The position numbers and the translations under genes were made by a program. This document shows positions 1-12,083 of a DNA stretch of 64,000 nt, piece by piece (the stretch's first letter is position 1; the number at the start of each line of letters is the position of its first letter). This stretch comes from Citrobacter braakii. GTDB lineage: Bacteria; Pseudomonadota; Gammaproteobacteria; Enterobacterales; Enterobacteriaceae. Under the pieces are notes generated by a model. The model worked only from the letters and a program-made list of their open reading frames with translations. It had not been told where the DNA came from and did not search any database. The stretch lies in NCBI RefSeq assembly GCF_002075345.1, contig NZ_NAEW01000002.1:62001-126000 (forward strand). The letters run 5' to 3'.

Positions 1-472
1 TCTGACTGTCGATAATCTGTATCCGCAGCCCTTCCTGAACTAAATCAATTTTCAAATGCGGGCGCAGCGCACGCAGTTTGGGGTCAGATTCAATCAACTG
101 ATCGAGATCGCCGCGAAGTTTGCTCAAGCGGCTTTGTTCCATGCGTTTTCTCAGATCATCGATATTCGGCTGCTTGTTCACCTCTCCCTGCTGCTGGGTG
201 TAATCATCCCCGCCGCCTGGAATTGGACTTTGGCTATTCGAAATACGATTTCCCCCGGTTACCGCAGTAGCCAGCGGCGTACGGAAATATTCGGCAATCT
301 GGATCAATTCTTTAGGGCTAGAGATGGAAATGAGCCACATCACCAGAAAGAAGGCCATCATCGCGGTCATAAAATCGGCGTAGGCGATTTTCCACGAACC
401 ATGCGCCCCACCACCGTGACCTTTATGCTTGCGTCGCTTTACAACGATAATGGGATGGGCCTGATTTTTCAT
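1..472 (-). CDS. motB: Flagellar motor stator protein MotB (3' end outside window)
   Basis: MotB pairs with MotA to form the proton-driven stator and anchors it to peptidoglycan. The visible 157 codons start at an ATG at 472 that overlaps the motA stop codon (ATGA), so the two are translationally coupled. The N-terminus has the basic cytoplasmic stretch followed by one membrane segment containing YADFMTAMM, whose Asp is the proton-carrying residue (Asp32 in E. coli). The OmpA-like peptidoglycan-binding domain lies mostly beyond the left edge. Partial only because of the window boundary; nothing looks broken. Confidence 0.97.
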   Translation of the reverse strand, partial: MKNQAHPIIVVKRRKHKGHGGGAHGSWKIAYADFMTAMMAFFLVMWLISISSPKELIQIAEYFRTPLATAVTGGNRISNSQSPIPGGGDDYTQQQGEVNKQPNIDDLRKRMEQSRLSKLRGDLDQLIESDPKLRALRPHLKIDLVQEGLRIQIIDSQ

Positions 473-1356
473 GCGTCCTCGGTCGTCTGCTGCGCAGTTG
501 GATTTCTCACCGCACGAACATGCTCTTCCAGTTCGATAAACGATGGACGTTCGCTGGAATACAGAGTCTTACGACCAAATTCGACGGCAATTGGCGGCGC
601 GTAACCATTCAGATTGGAGAGCAGAGTTATCTTCACACACTGCATCATTTTGGTGGTTTCAGCGCTTTTCTGGCGCAGAACGCTGGCAAGCGGAGAAATA
701 AATCCATAGGCCAGTAAAATACCGAGGAATGTCCCTACCATGGCATGTGCAATCAGCGAACCCAGTTCAGCCGCCGGACGATCGGCAGAAGCCAGCGCAT
801 GGACAACCCCCATGACCGCCGCCACGATCCCGAACGCCGGTAATGAATCCCCCACCATCGCCAGACTGTTGGCCGGGACTTCGGCCTCACTTTCGTGAGT
901 CTCAATCTCTTCATCCATCAGCGCTTCAATTTCAAACGTGTTCATGTTGCCGCTGATGATCAGACGCAGATAATCGACAATGAAATCAAGCATCACGGCA
1001 TCAGCAAGAATGCGCGGATAGCTGGCGAAAATTTCACTCTCTTTGGGGTTTTCGATATCGCGTTCAAGCGAGAACATGCCCTGCTGACGTGACTTGGCCA
1101 TCAGGCGATACAACAGCGCCAGCAGATCCATATACATCGCTTTGGTGTATTTTGAACGACGAAAAAGCATCGGGATGGCTTTCATCGTCCCCTTAATGGC
1201 TTTCCCGTTATTGCCGACGATGAATGCCCCAATACCCGCGCCACCGATAATCACCAGCTCAGCCGGTTGATAGAGTGCCCCAAGGTGTCCGCCGGTCATC
1301 ATGTAACCGCCGAAAACTGTACCAATAACAACCAGGTAACCTAATAAGATAAGCAC
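469..1356 (-). CDS. motA: Flagellar motor stator protein MotA
   Basis: MotA is the four-helix inner membrane stator subunit that turns proton flow into torque against FliG. The protein is 295 residues, the E. coli length, when started at the GTG at 1354-1356, which has an AAAGGA ribosome site 7 nt upstream. An upstream in-frame ATG would add six residues not found in the family. The ending [13 protein letters not shown] and the [22 protein letters not shown] membrane segment match the family. It is followed by motB with a 4-nt overlap and preceded by flhC, which contains a sigma-28 promoter for this gene. Confidence 0.97.
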   Translation of the reverse strand: MLILLGYLVVIGTVFGGYMMTGGHLGALYQPAELVIIGGAGIGAFIVGNNGKAIKGTMKAIPMLFRRSKYTKAMYMDLLALLYRLMAKSRQQGMFSLERDIENPKESEIFASYPRILADAVMLDFIVDYLRLIISGNMNTFEIEALMDEEIETHESEAEVPANSLAMVGDSLPAFGIVAAVMGVVHALASADRPAAELGSLIAHAMVGTFLGILLAYGFISPLASVLRQKSAETTKMMQCVKITLLSNLNGYAPPIAVEFGRKTLYSSERPSFIELEEHVRAVRNPTAQQTTEDA

Positions 1357-1480
1357 GACATCATCCTTTCGCAATTGACTATGACAGGATGCGCAGTCGG
1401 GCAGTTAACTCGAGGTCAGGACAAAAAAAAGCAGCGGTAATCGCTTACCGCTGCTGGAGTGTTTGTCCACACCGTATCAG

Positions 1481-2059
1481 TTAAACAGCCTGTTCGATCT
1501 GTTCATCCAGCAGTTGTGGAATAATATCGGCAGCATTCTGGGAAAGTTTACGTCTTTTTACGGCGCGTGATGGCGGTTGGCATAAACTGCAGGCAAAGCT
1601 GCCTGCGGGTTGGTGAGCGTGGGTAATAAAATTCCCACCGCAGCAATTGCATCGGGACAACTCCAGCAATCCGCTGTCGACAAAACGCACCAACGTCCAT
1701 GCGCGAGTTAACGCCAGCAGTGGCCCTTCTTCTGGCTGCGGGCACTGCTCAAGATATAAACGATACGCTTTGATCACGGCATCCACGCCGCTGCACAAAC
1801 CAGTTTTGAGCAGGAATTGCCATGCGTTGCAAAACATCGAAGCATGAATGTTTTGTTCCCATGTCATAAACCAGTCGGTGGAGAAAGGCAGCATCCCTTT
1901 TGGCGGAGGGCTGCCGCGTAATTCTTTATACAGCTTGATAAGTCGGCCACGGCTTAATTGCGTTTCGCTTTCCAGCATTTGCAAACGGGCGCCCAATGTG
2001 ATTAATTCCATTGCTAGCTGGATATCACGCGCTTCCTGAACAATGCTTTTTTCGCTCAT
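1481..2059 (-). CDS. flhC: Flagellar master regulator subunit FlhC
   Basis: FlhC forms the FlhD4C2 complex that activates class 2 flagellar promoters with sigma-70. The 192-residue product matches the family length. A zinc-binding cluster is visible in the C-terminal half (CNCCGG ... CSLC). Two consecutive ATGs and a TTG precede SEKS; the ATG at 2059 was chosen because it gives the family N-terminus and sits 8 nt from AAGG. It lies just after the flhD stop, so the pair is co-translated. Confidence 0.97.
   Translation of the reverse strand: MSEKSIVQEARDIQLAMELITLGARLQMLESETQLSRGRLIKLYKELRGSPPPKGMLPFSTDWFMTWEQNIHASMFCNAWQFLLKTGLCSGVDAVIKAYRLYLEQCPQPEEGPLLALTRAWTLVRFVDSGLLELSRCNCCGGNFITHAHQPAGSFACSLCQPPSRAVKRRKLSQNAADIIPQLLDEQIEQAV
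1524..1550 (-). promoter_or_regulatory. Sigma-28 (FliA) promoter for motAB, inside flhC
   Basis: On the minus strand TAAA (1547-1550) is followed by exactly 15 nt and GCCGATAT (1524-1531), matching the FliA consensus TAAA-N15-GCCGATAA at 11 of 12 positions. It lies in the 3' coding part of flhC, about 170 nt before motA, where E. coli has its motA promoter and the start of the MotR small RNA. Confidence 0.85.
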
Positions 2060-2061
2060 CA

Positions 2062-2403
2062 TCAAGCCCTTTTCTTGCGCGCTGCTTCATCGATGTCACT
2101 TAACAGTCGCGTTGAAAGCATGATACCGGTATGAATTTGCTGAAGATCGTCAACGCGGGAGTCTTGCGTCAGGCGAGTAACGGTCTGGTGATCGTCGAAA
2201 CGGAAATGACAGACCAGTTGGTTTGTTTCAGCCAGTTTGACCATTTGTGGAAGTGTTAATGTTGCCAACGTGTCCGCCATTTCTTCGCTGATACCAAGGC
2301 GAAACATCGCAGATGCTTTGTCCTGAACGATCAAACGCTGTGCAAGCAATAAATATGACAAATTGATGTCATAGATGTGTTTCAGCAACTCGGATGTATG
2401 CAT
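2062..2403 (-). CDS. flhD: Flagellar master regulator subunit FlhD
   Basis: FlhD is the specificity partner of FlhC in the flagellar master activator. The product is 113 residues, the Salmonella length (E. coli is 116), with the conserved [20 protein letters not shown] start. The ATG at 2403 was preferred over one nine bases upstream because it gives the family N-terminus. The C-terminal tail differs from E. coli in the last dozen residues and is closer to the Salmonella form. The stop is immediately next to the flhC start. Confidence 0.97.
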   Translation of the reverse strand: MHTSELLKHIYDINLSYLLLAQRLIVQDKASAMFRLGISEEMADTLATLTLPQMVKLAETNQLVCHFRFDDHQTVTRLTQDSRVDDLQQIHTGIMLSTRLLSDIDEAARKKRA

Positions 2404-3195
2404 TATTTGCATCCATAATAACCAACATTGTTTTCATGCGGTGAAACCGCACCCCGTGATGTCGCCGGGAAGGCCCGGTAAAAAAAAGCAAAAGGTCAAA
2501 TACATAGCAGCGTGACGGCACTTACGCGTTGTCTAAACATTCCCTTTTCAGAAAGCCGCGCCCCTTACAAGCTCACATCAATTCTTACAAATGTCTAAGA
2601 TTTTTCCTAATTCGACGCAACTCTACCCGCCGCCCGTTACACATACAACGTAGCTATGCTGCGAATTTGAAGAATATGTGACATAGATCACATAAACTAG
2701 CTAAACACTTAACATAAATCCATCAGCACAGCTTTTACTTTGCATATTTTTTAACCTCAAATTCGCCATTTCAATTCCTGACATACGAATATTCTTGCAA
2801 TAAAAGCGAATAGTATTTTGTTCACAAACGTTAATATCACCTTGTGAAATAGCGAGCTTGATCACATATTTAATGTAAAACACCATTTCAATTAAATCCT
2901 TTATAAACAATGACTTAAATATTAAGGGTGATTAATTAATACCGGGTAGTGATAACCCATTAAATGTTAACTTTTGTTAATTTTTAATTAACACATTGTT
3001 TTCATTAGCGGTGAGTTTTACTTAAGTAAGCTGAACGTATTTACAAGTTATATGACGCAATTATTCTATTTATAAGAATAATTAATGAATAACCATGATG
3101 ACATTCACACTATCCAGGAAGGAAACGTTGCAGTATGGAGTAAGCCGAGCAATGCTGAGAAACCCTCTCATAATTCTTGAAAAAAGGAGCGAGTT
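2404..3195. other. Long flhDC regulatory region
   Basis: A 792-bp stretch between divergent flhD and uspC with no convincing gene. It is AT-rich, with poly-A/T runs around 2,930-3,100, and holds a strong CRP site at 2677. A 69-codon open frame at 2701-2910 has no homology I recognise and sits in the region where flhDC regulators bind, so I do not call it a gene. The uspC ribosome site (AAAAAAGGAG) is at its right end. Confidence 0.7.
2677..2692. promoter_or_regulatory. CRP-cAMP binding site upstream of flhDC
   Basis: The sequence TGTGA-CATAGA-TCACA is a perfect match to both CRP half-sites with the correct 6-bp spacer; the flanking bases (ATA on the left, TAA on the right) also fit. It is 274 bp upstream of the flhD start. 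CRP activation of flhDC is established in E. coli and Salmonella; that this copy serves flhDC here is inferred from position. Confidence 0.85.
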
Positions 3196-3624
3196 ATGAG
3201 CTATACACACATTCTTGTGGCCGTTGCCGCCACCCCTGAAAGCCAGCAGTTGTTAGCCAAGGCGGTTTCAATCGCTCGCCCTGTCAACGCTCGTATTAGC
3301 CTGATAACCCTGGTCTCAGACCCTGAACTGTATAATCAGTTTGCAGCACCTATGCTGGAGGACCTGCGTGAAGTGATGCAAGAGGAGACTCAGGATTTTA
3401 TCGACAAGCTCAGCAAAGAAGCACAGTACCCCATTGAGCATACCTTTATTACCTATGGGGCACTGAATGAACATATTCTGGATGTATGCCGTAAACACGC
3501 GGTCGATCTGGTCATTTATGGCAACCATAACCACAGCTTCTTTTCGCGCGCATCCTGCTCAGCAAAAAGCGTGATCGGTGCCAGCCACGTGGATGTTCTG
3601 CTGGTTCCACTGGCTGGAGATTGA
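3196..3624 (+). CDS. uspC: Universal stress protein C
   Basis: A 142-residue UspA-superfamily protein, the same length as E. coli UspC. It has the conserved LEDLR-VMQEETQ helix and the C-terminal GNHNHSFFSRASCSAKSVI segment typical of UspC. UspC is linked to stress resistance, KdpDE signalling and motility in E. coli. It starts at an ATG 6 nt after AAAAGGAG. It is divergent from flhDC and convergent with otsA, only 17 bp away. Confidence 0.95.
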   Translation: MSYTHILVAVAATPESQQLLAKAVSIARPVNARISLITLVSDPELYNQFAAPMLEDLREVMQEETQDFIDKLSKEAQYPIEHTFITYGALNEHILDVCRKHAVDLVIYGNHNHSFFSRASCSAKSVIGASHVDVLLVPLAGD

Positions 3625-3641
3625 CCTGCGTTTTCTGAGCG

Positions 3642-5982
<2,341 letters not shown>

Positions 5983-6016
5983 CTAAAGCTAGACTAAAAA
6001 GTTGGGGTTAAAATCA

Positions 6017-7006
6017 TCAAACAGTACGCTTCGCTTTTTGCTTGTAACGGTCGAAGATCACCGCCGCCAGCAGGATCAGACCACGTACGACATACTGTGC
6101 GAACGGAGAGATGTTCAGCAGGTTCATTGCATTCTCAACCGTTCCCAGAATCAACACCCCGGCTACCACATATGAGATTTTTCCGATGCCGCCTTTAAGC
6201 GAAACGCCCCCTAACACGCACGCGGAAATCACGATCAGCTCATAGCCGATTGAGGTCATTGGCTGGCCGCTGGTCATACGTGATGCGAGGATAATCCCGG
6301 CGATGGCGGATACCAGCCCGGACAGAATAAAGATAATAATTTTGGTACGAACGACCGGAACCCCAGCCAGACGTGCCGCCTCTTCATTCCCCCCAATGGC
6401 CAGCGTGTTACGACCAAACGTGGTTTTATTGAGCAGTAAGCCAAAAACGATGAAACAGACGACCGTGATCCAGATAGGTGCCGGCAGACCAAACCAGTTG
6501 GCGTAGCCGAGAGTGAAGAAGCGCTCGTCTTCAATCCCTACCGCCTTACCGTCGGAAATAATGTAGGCCAGACCACGCACAATCTGCATCGTCGCAAGGG
6601 TCGTGATTAGGGCGTTAATTTTCAGCCGCGCAATAACGAACCCATTCACCAGACCACATAGAATACCGAGCAGTAGCCCGGCAGCCACGCCAATCCACAG
6701 GCTTTCGGTCATATTAATGACCACGGCTGTAGTGACCCCGGCGCAGGCAATCACGGAGGCAACGGACAGGTCGAAGTCACCGGATGCCAGGCAAAACAGC
6801 ATCCCACACGCGACCATACCCGACATCGATACCGCCAGCCCCAGCCCCTTCATGTTGATGAAAGTGGCAAAGTTAGGCACAAAGAGGGAACAAACCAGGA
6901 ACAGCGCGGCGAACACGACCAGCATCCCGTATTGATCCCAAATACGACCAAGATTTAGCGCCGACTTTGCAGCACCTGAACCCGATGTTGAAACGGAAGA
7001 CATCAT
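6017..7006 (-). CDS. araH: L-arabinose ABC transporter permease AraH
   Basis: Inner membrane permease of the high-affinity arabinose importer; 329 residues with about ten hydrophobic segments. It has the sugar-permease signatures MQIVRGLAYIISDGKAVG and NTLAIGGNEEAARLAGVPV (EAA-like loop that contacts AraG). The N-terminus MMSSVSTSGSG is as in E. coli. It is the last gene of araFGH, 11 bp after araG. Confidence 0.96.
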   Translation of the reverse strand: MMSSVSTSGSGAAKSALNLGRIWDQYGMLVVFAALFLVCSLFVPNFATFINMKGLGLAVSMSGMVACGMLFCLASGDFDLSVASVIACAGVTTAVVINMTESLWIGVAAGLLLGILCGLVNGFVIARLKINALITTLATMQIVRGLAYIISDGKAVGIEDERFFTLGYANWFGLPAPIWITVVCFIVFGLLLNKTTFGRNTLAIGGNEEAARLAGVPVVRTKIIIFILSGLVSAIAGIILASRMTSGQPMTSIGYELIVISACVLGGVSLKGGIGKISYVVAGVLILGTVENAMNLLNISPFAQYVVRGLILLAAVIFDRYKQKAKRTV

Positions 7007-7017
7007 TCTCTCCTTAT

Positions 7018-8532
7018 TCAGGCTACAGCCTGGCTAACTTTTGGCATAGCAAGGCTTAACGCCTGGCGCTCATCCGCCTGTTCATGAAGTAACTCACCGG
7101 CAATTTCGCCTTCTCTCATCACCACAATACGGTCGGCGACACCGAGCACTTCTGGCAGATCGCTGGAAGCAAACAGCACGGCCACGCCGCGCGCCGCGAG
7201 GGCATAAATCACGTTATAAATTTCATGCTTGGCACCCACATCAATACCGCGTGTAGGTTCGTCCAGCAAAATCACTTTCATCTCTTCCGATAACCAACGG
7301 CCGAGGATAGCCTTCTGTTGATTACCGCCGGAGAGGTTCATAATCAGTTGCTCCGCGCCCGGCGTTTTAATATTGAGTGAGCGAATATGGTGATCAGCAT
7401 TGGTCTCTTCCCAGCCGTTGTTGATCACGCATCCGCCCAGAACATGTTTACGACGGGCACTGATGTTGATGTTGTTACGTACCGAATGGACCGGAATGAT
7501 CCCTTCAGCCTTGCGATCTTCCGGGCACAGCATCATCCCCGCTTCAATGGCGTGGCTCGGTTTACGGATATCAATAGGCTGTTCATCGATAAACACCTGG
7601 CCTGCCGTGATACGCGTGCCGCCAAACAGACCTTTCATTAATTCGCTACGTCCGGCGCCCACCAGTCCAAACAATCCGACAATTTCACCACTGCGCACTG
7701 ATAAACTGATCGGGGTACGCACGCCTGGGGCTTTGACGTCATGCAAACGCAGGCGCTCTGCACCATAAGGTCTGGATTTCCAGCCATAAATATCACCGAG
7801 GTCGCGCCCGACCATCGCCTGCACCAGCGCGTCGTGATCGACCTGCTGCATATCCGTGAACGTTTTGACGTAATGACCATCTTTAAACACGGTGATAGCA
7901 TCGCTAAGGGCAAAGATCTCCTCCATACGGTGCGAAACGTACAGGATGATGCGCCCTTCGTTGCGTAGCTCACGGATGACGCGAAACAGATTCTCAATCT
8001 CGCGCGCTGAAAGGGAGCTGGTCGGTTCATCAAACGCGATAATTTTGGCGTTGCGCGCCAGCGCTTTCGCAATCTCCACCATCTGCCATTGCCCAATGGA
8101 GAGGTATTTCAACGGCGTATCGGGATCGATATCCATGCCCAGATGCTTGAGCTGAAGCCCCGCTTCATAGTTCAGCAGCGAGCGGTTCACAATCCCGCCT
8201 TTGTGCGGCATCTGTCCTAAATAAATATTCTCGGCAACGGTCATTTCCGGGACGAGATGCAGCTCCTGGTAAATAATGGCAACACCGGCGTTCAGCGCGG
8301 CATTGGTGTCCGCAAACGAAACCTCTTGTCCACGGATCGCCAAAGATCCCGTCGTTGGCGCATAGTTGCCGCTGAGAATTTTTAATAGTGTTGATTTCCC
8401 GGCACCATTTTCGCCCATCAGCGCATGCACCTGACCGGCATAGCAGTCGAAACTGATATCCGTGAGCGCTTTAACGCCGGGGAACGTTTTGCCAATGCCG
8501 CGAAATGAGAGATACGGGGTAGACTGTTGCAT
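7018..8532 (-). CDS. araG: L-arabinose ABC transporter ATPase AraG
   Basis: Cytoplasmic ATPase of 504 residues with two nucleotide-binding halves, as in all sugar importers of the RbsA/MglA type. The first half has Walker [10 protein letters not shown] and signature LSIGQ; the second has [15 protein letters not shown] and the [14 protein letters not shown] Walker B. The start at 8532 gives [12 protein letters not shown]; the longer open frame upstream runs into the REP element and is not coding. It is separated from araF by a REP pair. Confidence 0.97.
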   Translation of the reverse strand: MQQSTPYLSFRGIGKTFPGVKALTDISFDCYAGQVHALMGENGAGKSTLLKILSGNYAPTTGSLAIRGQEVSFADTNAALNAGVAIIYQELHLVPEMTVAENIYLGQMPHKGGIVNRSLLNYEAGLQLKHLGMDIDPDTPLKYLSIGQWQMVEIAKALARNAKIIAFDEPTSSLSAREIENLFRVIRELRNEGRIILYVSHRMEEIFALSDAITVFKDGHYVKTFTDMQQVDHDALVQAMVGRDLGDIYGWKSRPYGAERLRLHDVKAPGVRTPISLSVRSGEIVGLFGLVGAGRSELMKGLFGGTRITAGQVFIDEQPIDIRKPSHAIEAGMMLCPEDRKAEGIIPVHSVRNNINISARRKHVLGGCVINNGWEETNADHHIRSLNIKTPGAEQLIMNLSGGNQQKAILGRWLSEEMKVILLDEPTRGIDVGAKHEIYNVIYALAARGVAVLFASSDLPEVLGVADRIVVMREGEIAGELLHEQADERQALSLAMPKVSQAVA

Positions 8533-8557
8533 AACGTCTCCGTGAGTCAGATCTTTA

Positions 8558-8639
8558 TGCCGGATGCGGCTTTGCCTTATCCGGCCTACTGAGTACGCAA
8601 TTCGTAGGCCGGATAAGACGCGTGGCGTCGCATCCGGCA
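8558..8639. repeat. REP (BIME) pair between araF and araG
   Basis: Two inverted copies of the enterobacterial REP unit: tgccggatgcggcttt...ttatccggcctac (8558-8589) and gtaggccggataag...gcatccggca (8603-8639). They can fold into a strong hairpin in the araFGH transcript. Such elements stabilise upstream mRNA, which would favour the binding protein AraF over AraG and AraH. Confidence 0.9.
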
Positions 8640-8645
8640 TTTGTG

Positions 8646-9635
8646 TTACTTACCGCCTAAGCCTTTCTTCGCCAGTTCTTCTTTAAAGTTATCGCGGGTA
8701 ATCAGCACCACATCCGTCACTTCAGTAAACGCCGGTGGCTCTGCACCTTTCGTTACCCAGTTGTAGAGCATCTCACTTGATTTGTAGCCGTGAACGTCCG
8801 GGCTTGGCAGGAGTGAACCGTAGAACCCGGTCGCTTCGCCTTTGGAAAGTTCGCTCACGGCATCAACGCCGTTGATGCCGATACCAATCACATTCGGCGC
8901 TTTGAAGCCCTGCCCTTCGGTCGCACGTACGCCGCCCAGCACGGTGTTGTCGTTCATGCCAACAATCAGCCAGTGTTTGACTTCAGGGTGCTGAACCAGC
9001 ATGGAGTTAGCGGCATCGAATGCCCCGGGGATATCATTCGATTTTGTGGGGACCTGGTAGATCTGTTTTTCCGGGAAGCCTGCGGCTTTAAGCGCTTCCA
9101 TTGAACCCGATGTACGGCGACGCGCGGTATCGAGTTCATTCGCGGTAATGGCCATTACGGCTGTGGATTTCACATCCCAACCGCGCTTTTGCATCTCCTT
9201 ATACAGCTCCTGGCCCTGGCGCTCACCAATTTTGGTTGCAGCCATCATCACCAGCGGCACGGTATCCATCGGCTTACCTTTGGCGTTAGCAAACTGGTCG
9301 TCGACGGCAATGACTTTCATATCGTAGCCACGCGCCTTGGCCATAATGGCAGGCCCGAGTTTGGGGTCCGGCGTACAAATCACAAACCCTTTTGCGCCAC
9401 TTGCAGCCAGGCTGTCGATGGCGTTAAGGGTCTTCTCACCATCCGGGACGGCAATTTTAATCACCTCAAAGCCAAGGTCTTTACCGGCTTTATCGGCAAA
9501 TTTCCATTCAGTCTGGAACCACGGTTCTTCCGGTTGTTTGACCAGGAAACCGAGCTTCATGGATTCAGCGATAGCGGATTGTGACATAATGGCAGCCAGA
9601 CCGATGGCAGCCAGCGCTTTAGTGAATTTGTGCAT
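8646..9635 (-). CDS. araF: L-arabinose-binding periplasmic protein AraF
   Basis: Periplasmic binding protein that delivers arabinose to AraGH; 329 residues with a clear signal peptide ending at AIAES. The mature N-terminus [19 protein letters not shown] and the [19 protein letters not shown] motif are typical of AraF. First gene of araFGH. The 315 bp upstream should hold the AraC and CRP sites known from relatives, but I could not place them with confidence. Confidence 0.97.
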   Translation of the reverse strand: MHKFTKALAAIGLAAIMSQSAIAESMKLGFLVKQPEEPWFQTEWKFADKAGKDLGFEVIKIAVPDGEKTLNAIDSLAASGAKGFVICTPDPKLGPAIMAKARGYDMKVIAVDDQFANAKGKPMDTVPLVMMAATKIGERQGQELYKEMQKRGWDVKSTAVMAITANELDTARRRTSGSMEALKAAGFPEKQIYQVPTKSNDIPGAFDAANSMLVQHPEVKHWLIVGMNDNTVLGGVRATEGQGFKAPNVIGIGINGVDAVSELSKGEATGFYGSLLPSPDVHGYKSSEMLYNWVTKGAEPPAFTEVTDVVLITRDNFKEELAKKGLGGK

Positions 9636-9950
9636 GGTTAACTCCAGCTTTAACGTTCTTTTATGTAGGGTAAAATCAGACGATTTTTTGTAATTCGGAC
9701 GTAAAACAAGGCATTACCTTTTAGTGATAAGATCAATGCCAGTGCTGAGAGTAGTTTTAGCGGGAAATTGATTCTCCATAAGAGAGCGGCATCACACCAC
9801 AGAATTACAGTAATTGCGTACATAAATTCAGCGGGAAATGACATAAAAAAACGCGGTTTTGTCGACGGGGAAAAAGAGGGGTAGCAGATTAATCCATAAC
9901 ATCAGCCAACGAATCCTTGTTCCCGAATACCGAAGCATTCGGGAACATGA
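9636..9950. other. araF upstream region
   Basis: A 315-bp AT-rich spacer between divergently placed araF and the 3' end of the DJ-1/PfpI gene. A TCCATA hexamer (9775-9780) next to TAGC resembles AraC half-site pieces but not at the standard spacing, so I do not claim a site. The left-most clear structure is the hairpin at 9919-9946. Confidence 0.5.
9919..9946 (-). terminator. Hairpin after the DJ-1/PfpI gene
   Basis: GTTCCCGAAT and ATTCGGGAAC form a perfect 10-bp stem with an 8-nt loop, starting 5 bp after the stop codon of the minus-strand gene. Position and stem suggest a transcription terminator, though the following T-run is short. Confidence 0.6.
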
Positions 9951-10508
9951 TTACCATCGGTAATAAATGTGGTCAGCGTGATCGCGAACCGGAATGTCAT
10001 CTCCCAGCAGGCGCGCCGCAAGCGTCAATGCAAAATCGAAAATATGCCCTAACCCTTTGCCGCTAATCAGATTGCCATCTTCAACAACCGGCGCATCGAT
10101 ATATTCCCCGTCCGTGACGTTTTGCCACAGATCTCCTGAGCAAACATAGCGACGCCCCTTCAGCAGACTATTGCCGCCCAACACGCGCGCGGCCGCAGAA
10201 CATACCGGGCAAATGAGCTTTCCTGCCTGATCATGACGGGATACAAACTGGATGACCGCCTCACTGGCGGCAAGATTAACGCTGCCCTGAGGCCCGCCTG
10301 GCAATACGACGGCATCGTAGAGATATGTCTGGCGCGCGGCCAGCGTGCTATCCATCACCATCGGTACGTCATGATAACTCACCACCGCACGTGACTCTGC
10401 GCAGGCCAGGGTTTCAACTTCGATATTCAGGCGACGCAGAATATCAAGGGTAACAATCGCCTCCGCCTCTTCAAAACCGGGTGCCAGCAGCACCGCAACC
10501 TTCTTCAT
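9951..10508 (-). CDS. DJ-1/PfpI family protein
   Basis: A 185-residue cytoplasmic protein of the DJ-1/ThiJ/PfpI superfamily. The start MKKVAVLLAPGFEEAEA carries the conserved Glu of the family, and the nucleophile elbow is CPVCSAAARVL, with the second Cys in the catalytic place. VVLPGG precedes it as in YajL. Relatives act as deglycases, chaperones or amidases; the substrate here cannot be told. The start at 10508 follows an AAGGAG site. It is a single-gene unit; Salmonella has a gene of this kind in the same region. Confidence 0.85.
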   Translation of the reverse strand: MKKVAVLLAPGFEEAEAIVTLDILRRLNIEVETLACAESRAVVSYHDVPMVMDSTLAARQTYLYDAVVLPGGPQGSVNLAASEAVIQFVSRHDQAGKLICPVCSAAARVLGGNSLLKGRRYVCSGDLWQNVTDGEYIDAPVVEDGNLISGKGLGHIFDFALTLAARLLGDDIPVRDHADHIYYRW

Positions 10509-11061
10509 ATGTAACTCCTTGCTTAATCCACATAAACGAAACAATTAATGACGACCAGTGCAGACTGTTAAATTTCTCAATTTGATTAAAACTGATCTGG
10601 CGCAAAAAATTAGCCATCAGATAATTTGTACTAATCCATCCCGATCGTGAAATTGCCTTTCAACTTGGGCAGATAATCATCAGATGCCAGACAATACCTT
10701 ATTGTGGAATTTAATTTTGTGATATGAAACACCATTTCATTATCATGAAAATCATTTAATGACATAAATTTCAACCCCTTACATTCATGTCATCTATATA
10801 TCAAAACAGCAGAAGCATGAATACTGTTATGACAATATGTAAAAAAACATAAATACGCAGATTTAAGGATTTTCTTATACCAGGGCAAGCGTTATGCTGA
10901 ATCTCGATCGGAGCGAATATAATTCGTGATCACTAAAGGACCGGCGGAACGGATTTATTCTGCTAACAGTTTTAATTGTACGTAGAGGTGAAGTGCAGCG
11001 GCAGCCCGCTGTACTGGCGTGAGTAACGTACATCCCCCTTTCTGGAAATAAGGATATTGAT
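10509..11061. other. Intergenic region upstream of ftnB
   Basis: A 553-bp AT-rich gap between divergent genes. It holds a short inverted repeat ATGACAT (10759-10765)/ATGTCAT (10787-10793) and an AT-rich stretch at 10,720-10,765 reminiscent of, but not matching, a Fur box. I see no gene. The ftnB ribosome site (AAGGAT) is at the right end. Confidence 0.5.
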
Positions 11062-11565
11062 ATGGCTGCAGTTGGAATTGTTCATAAACTCAATACACAA
11101 ATGAATCTCGAGTTCTACGCCTCGAATCTTTACCTGCATCTCAGCGAATGGTGCTACGAGCATAGCCTGACAGGTACAGCCACGTTTCTACGCACGCAGG
11201 CGCAAGGTAACGTGACTCAAATGATGCGTATGTTCAATTTTATGAAAAGTGCCGGGGCTAATCCCATCGTCAAGGCCATGGATGTGCCGGGTGATGAACT
11301 GAGTTCCCTTGAAGAATTGTTTCAGAAAACGTTGGATGAATATCAACAGCGCTCGAGTAAGCTCTCGCGTTTAACCAATGAAGCTGAAGCATTAAACGAT
11401 GCGCCAACCATTGATTTTCTTCACGATCTGGAAAAAGAGCAGCAGCAGGATGGCGTGCTGTTACAGACGATTCTTGATGAAGTCCGCAGCGCCAAACGCG
11501 CGGGGTTGTGCATGGCGCAAACCGATAAGCACTTGCTCAACGTCGTTAACTACCAGCATCACTAA
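11062..11565 (+). CDS. ftnB: Ferritin-like protein FtnB
   Basis: A 167-residue ferritin-family protein, the length of E. coli and Salmonella FtnB. It has the [21 protein letters not shown] helix, but the ferroxidase signature EExxH is altered ([11 protein letters not shown] where FtnA has [11 protein letters not shown]), as in known FtnB proteins, so it is not a classic storage ferritin. In Salmonella FtnB supports iron-sulfur cluster repair and oxidative-stress survival. Confidence 0.93.
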   Translation: MAAVGIVHKLNTQMNLEFYASNLYLHLSEWCYEHSLTGTATFLRTQAQGNVTQMMRMFNFMKSAGANPIVKAMDVPGDELSSLEELFQKTLDEYQQRSSKLSRLTNEAEALNDAPTIDFLHDLEKEQQQDGVLLQTILDEVRSAKRAGLCMAQTDKHLLNVVNYQHH

Positions 11566-11584
11566 TCTTCAGTTTTCATCGCGT

Positions 11585-11625
11585 TAATGCCGGATAGCGA
11601 TGCTGCGCACCTTATCCGGTCAACC
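11585..11625. repeat. Single REP-like element after ftnB
   Basis: The sequence atgccggat-agcgatgctgcgcacc-ttatccggtcaac is an imperfect REP unit lying 20 bp after the ftnB stop. The stem core is CCGGAT/ATCCGG. It may protect the 3' end of the mRNA. Confidence 0.6.
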
Positions 11626-11703
11626 TCTGATTTTCCCTGGCACGCGCCTCCCATTCTGCGAGGCGCAAAAAAACCTTTCTAAAACCTGAAACAACGGTTT
11701 ATT

Positions 11704-11955
11704 TTAGTGGGATTCATTCTGCGGCGTGAATTTCAACTCGATCAAGGCAACCGCTTTTTGTATTGCGCGCATAGTGACCGGATCGGCCCCTGCAGGATGG
11801 CTGGAAAAATCGATGTTTTTCAGTTGGCTGGACATTTTTTCCCGAACTTCTACCGGGGCAATAACATCAAGAACATCCAGAATTTGCTTGATAACCAGCT
11901 GACAGGCAACAACGTCCGAGAGCAGTTCCTGATCGGCATTCAATGTTTGGGACAT
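11704..11955 (-). CDS. yecJ: YecJ (DUF2766)
   Basis: A small 83-residue soluble protein matching E. coli YecJ in length and composition ([20 protein letters not shown] and [14 protein letters not shown]). Function unknown. It has a good GGAG ribosome site and sits convergent with ftnB, as in relatives. Confidence 0.9.
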   Translation of the reverse strand: MSQTLNADQELLSDVVACQLVIKQILDVLDVIAPVEVREKMSSQLKNIDFSSHPAGADPVTMRAIQKAVALIELKFTPQNESH

Positions 11956-12083
11956 AGTGAGCTCCTTATAGAAAGGTCGTCATAGTACCTATTCAGCGAT
12001 CGAAACGATAGCCGCGCACACATTACAAATGCGCTGAAAATAAAAAAGGTCCAGTCAGTTTCTTTTGAGATGGCAAGCACAAC

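Noticed and set aside
2701-2910. 69-codon frame in the flhDC upstream region
   Set aside because: No homology I recognise, weak ribosome site, AT-driven composition, and it lies where regulators of flhDC bind.
9758-9780. AraC binding site upstream of araF
   Set aside because: TAGC and TCCATA are present but with a 13-bp gap instead of the usual 7, so it does not match the AraC half-site.
9650-9844. 64-codon frame upstream of araF on the minus strand
   Set aside because: It overlaps the araF promoter region and has no protein-like pattern.
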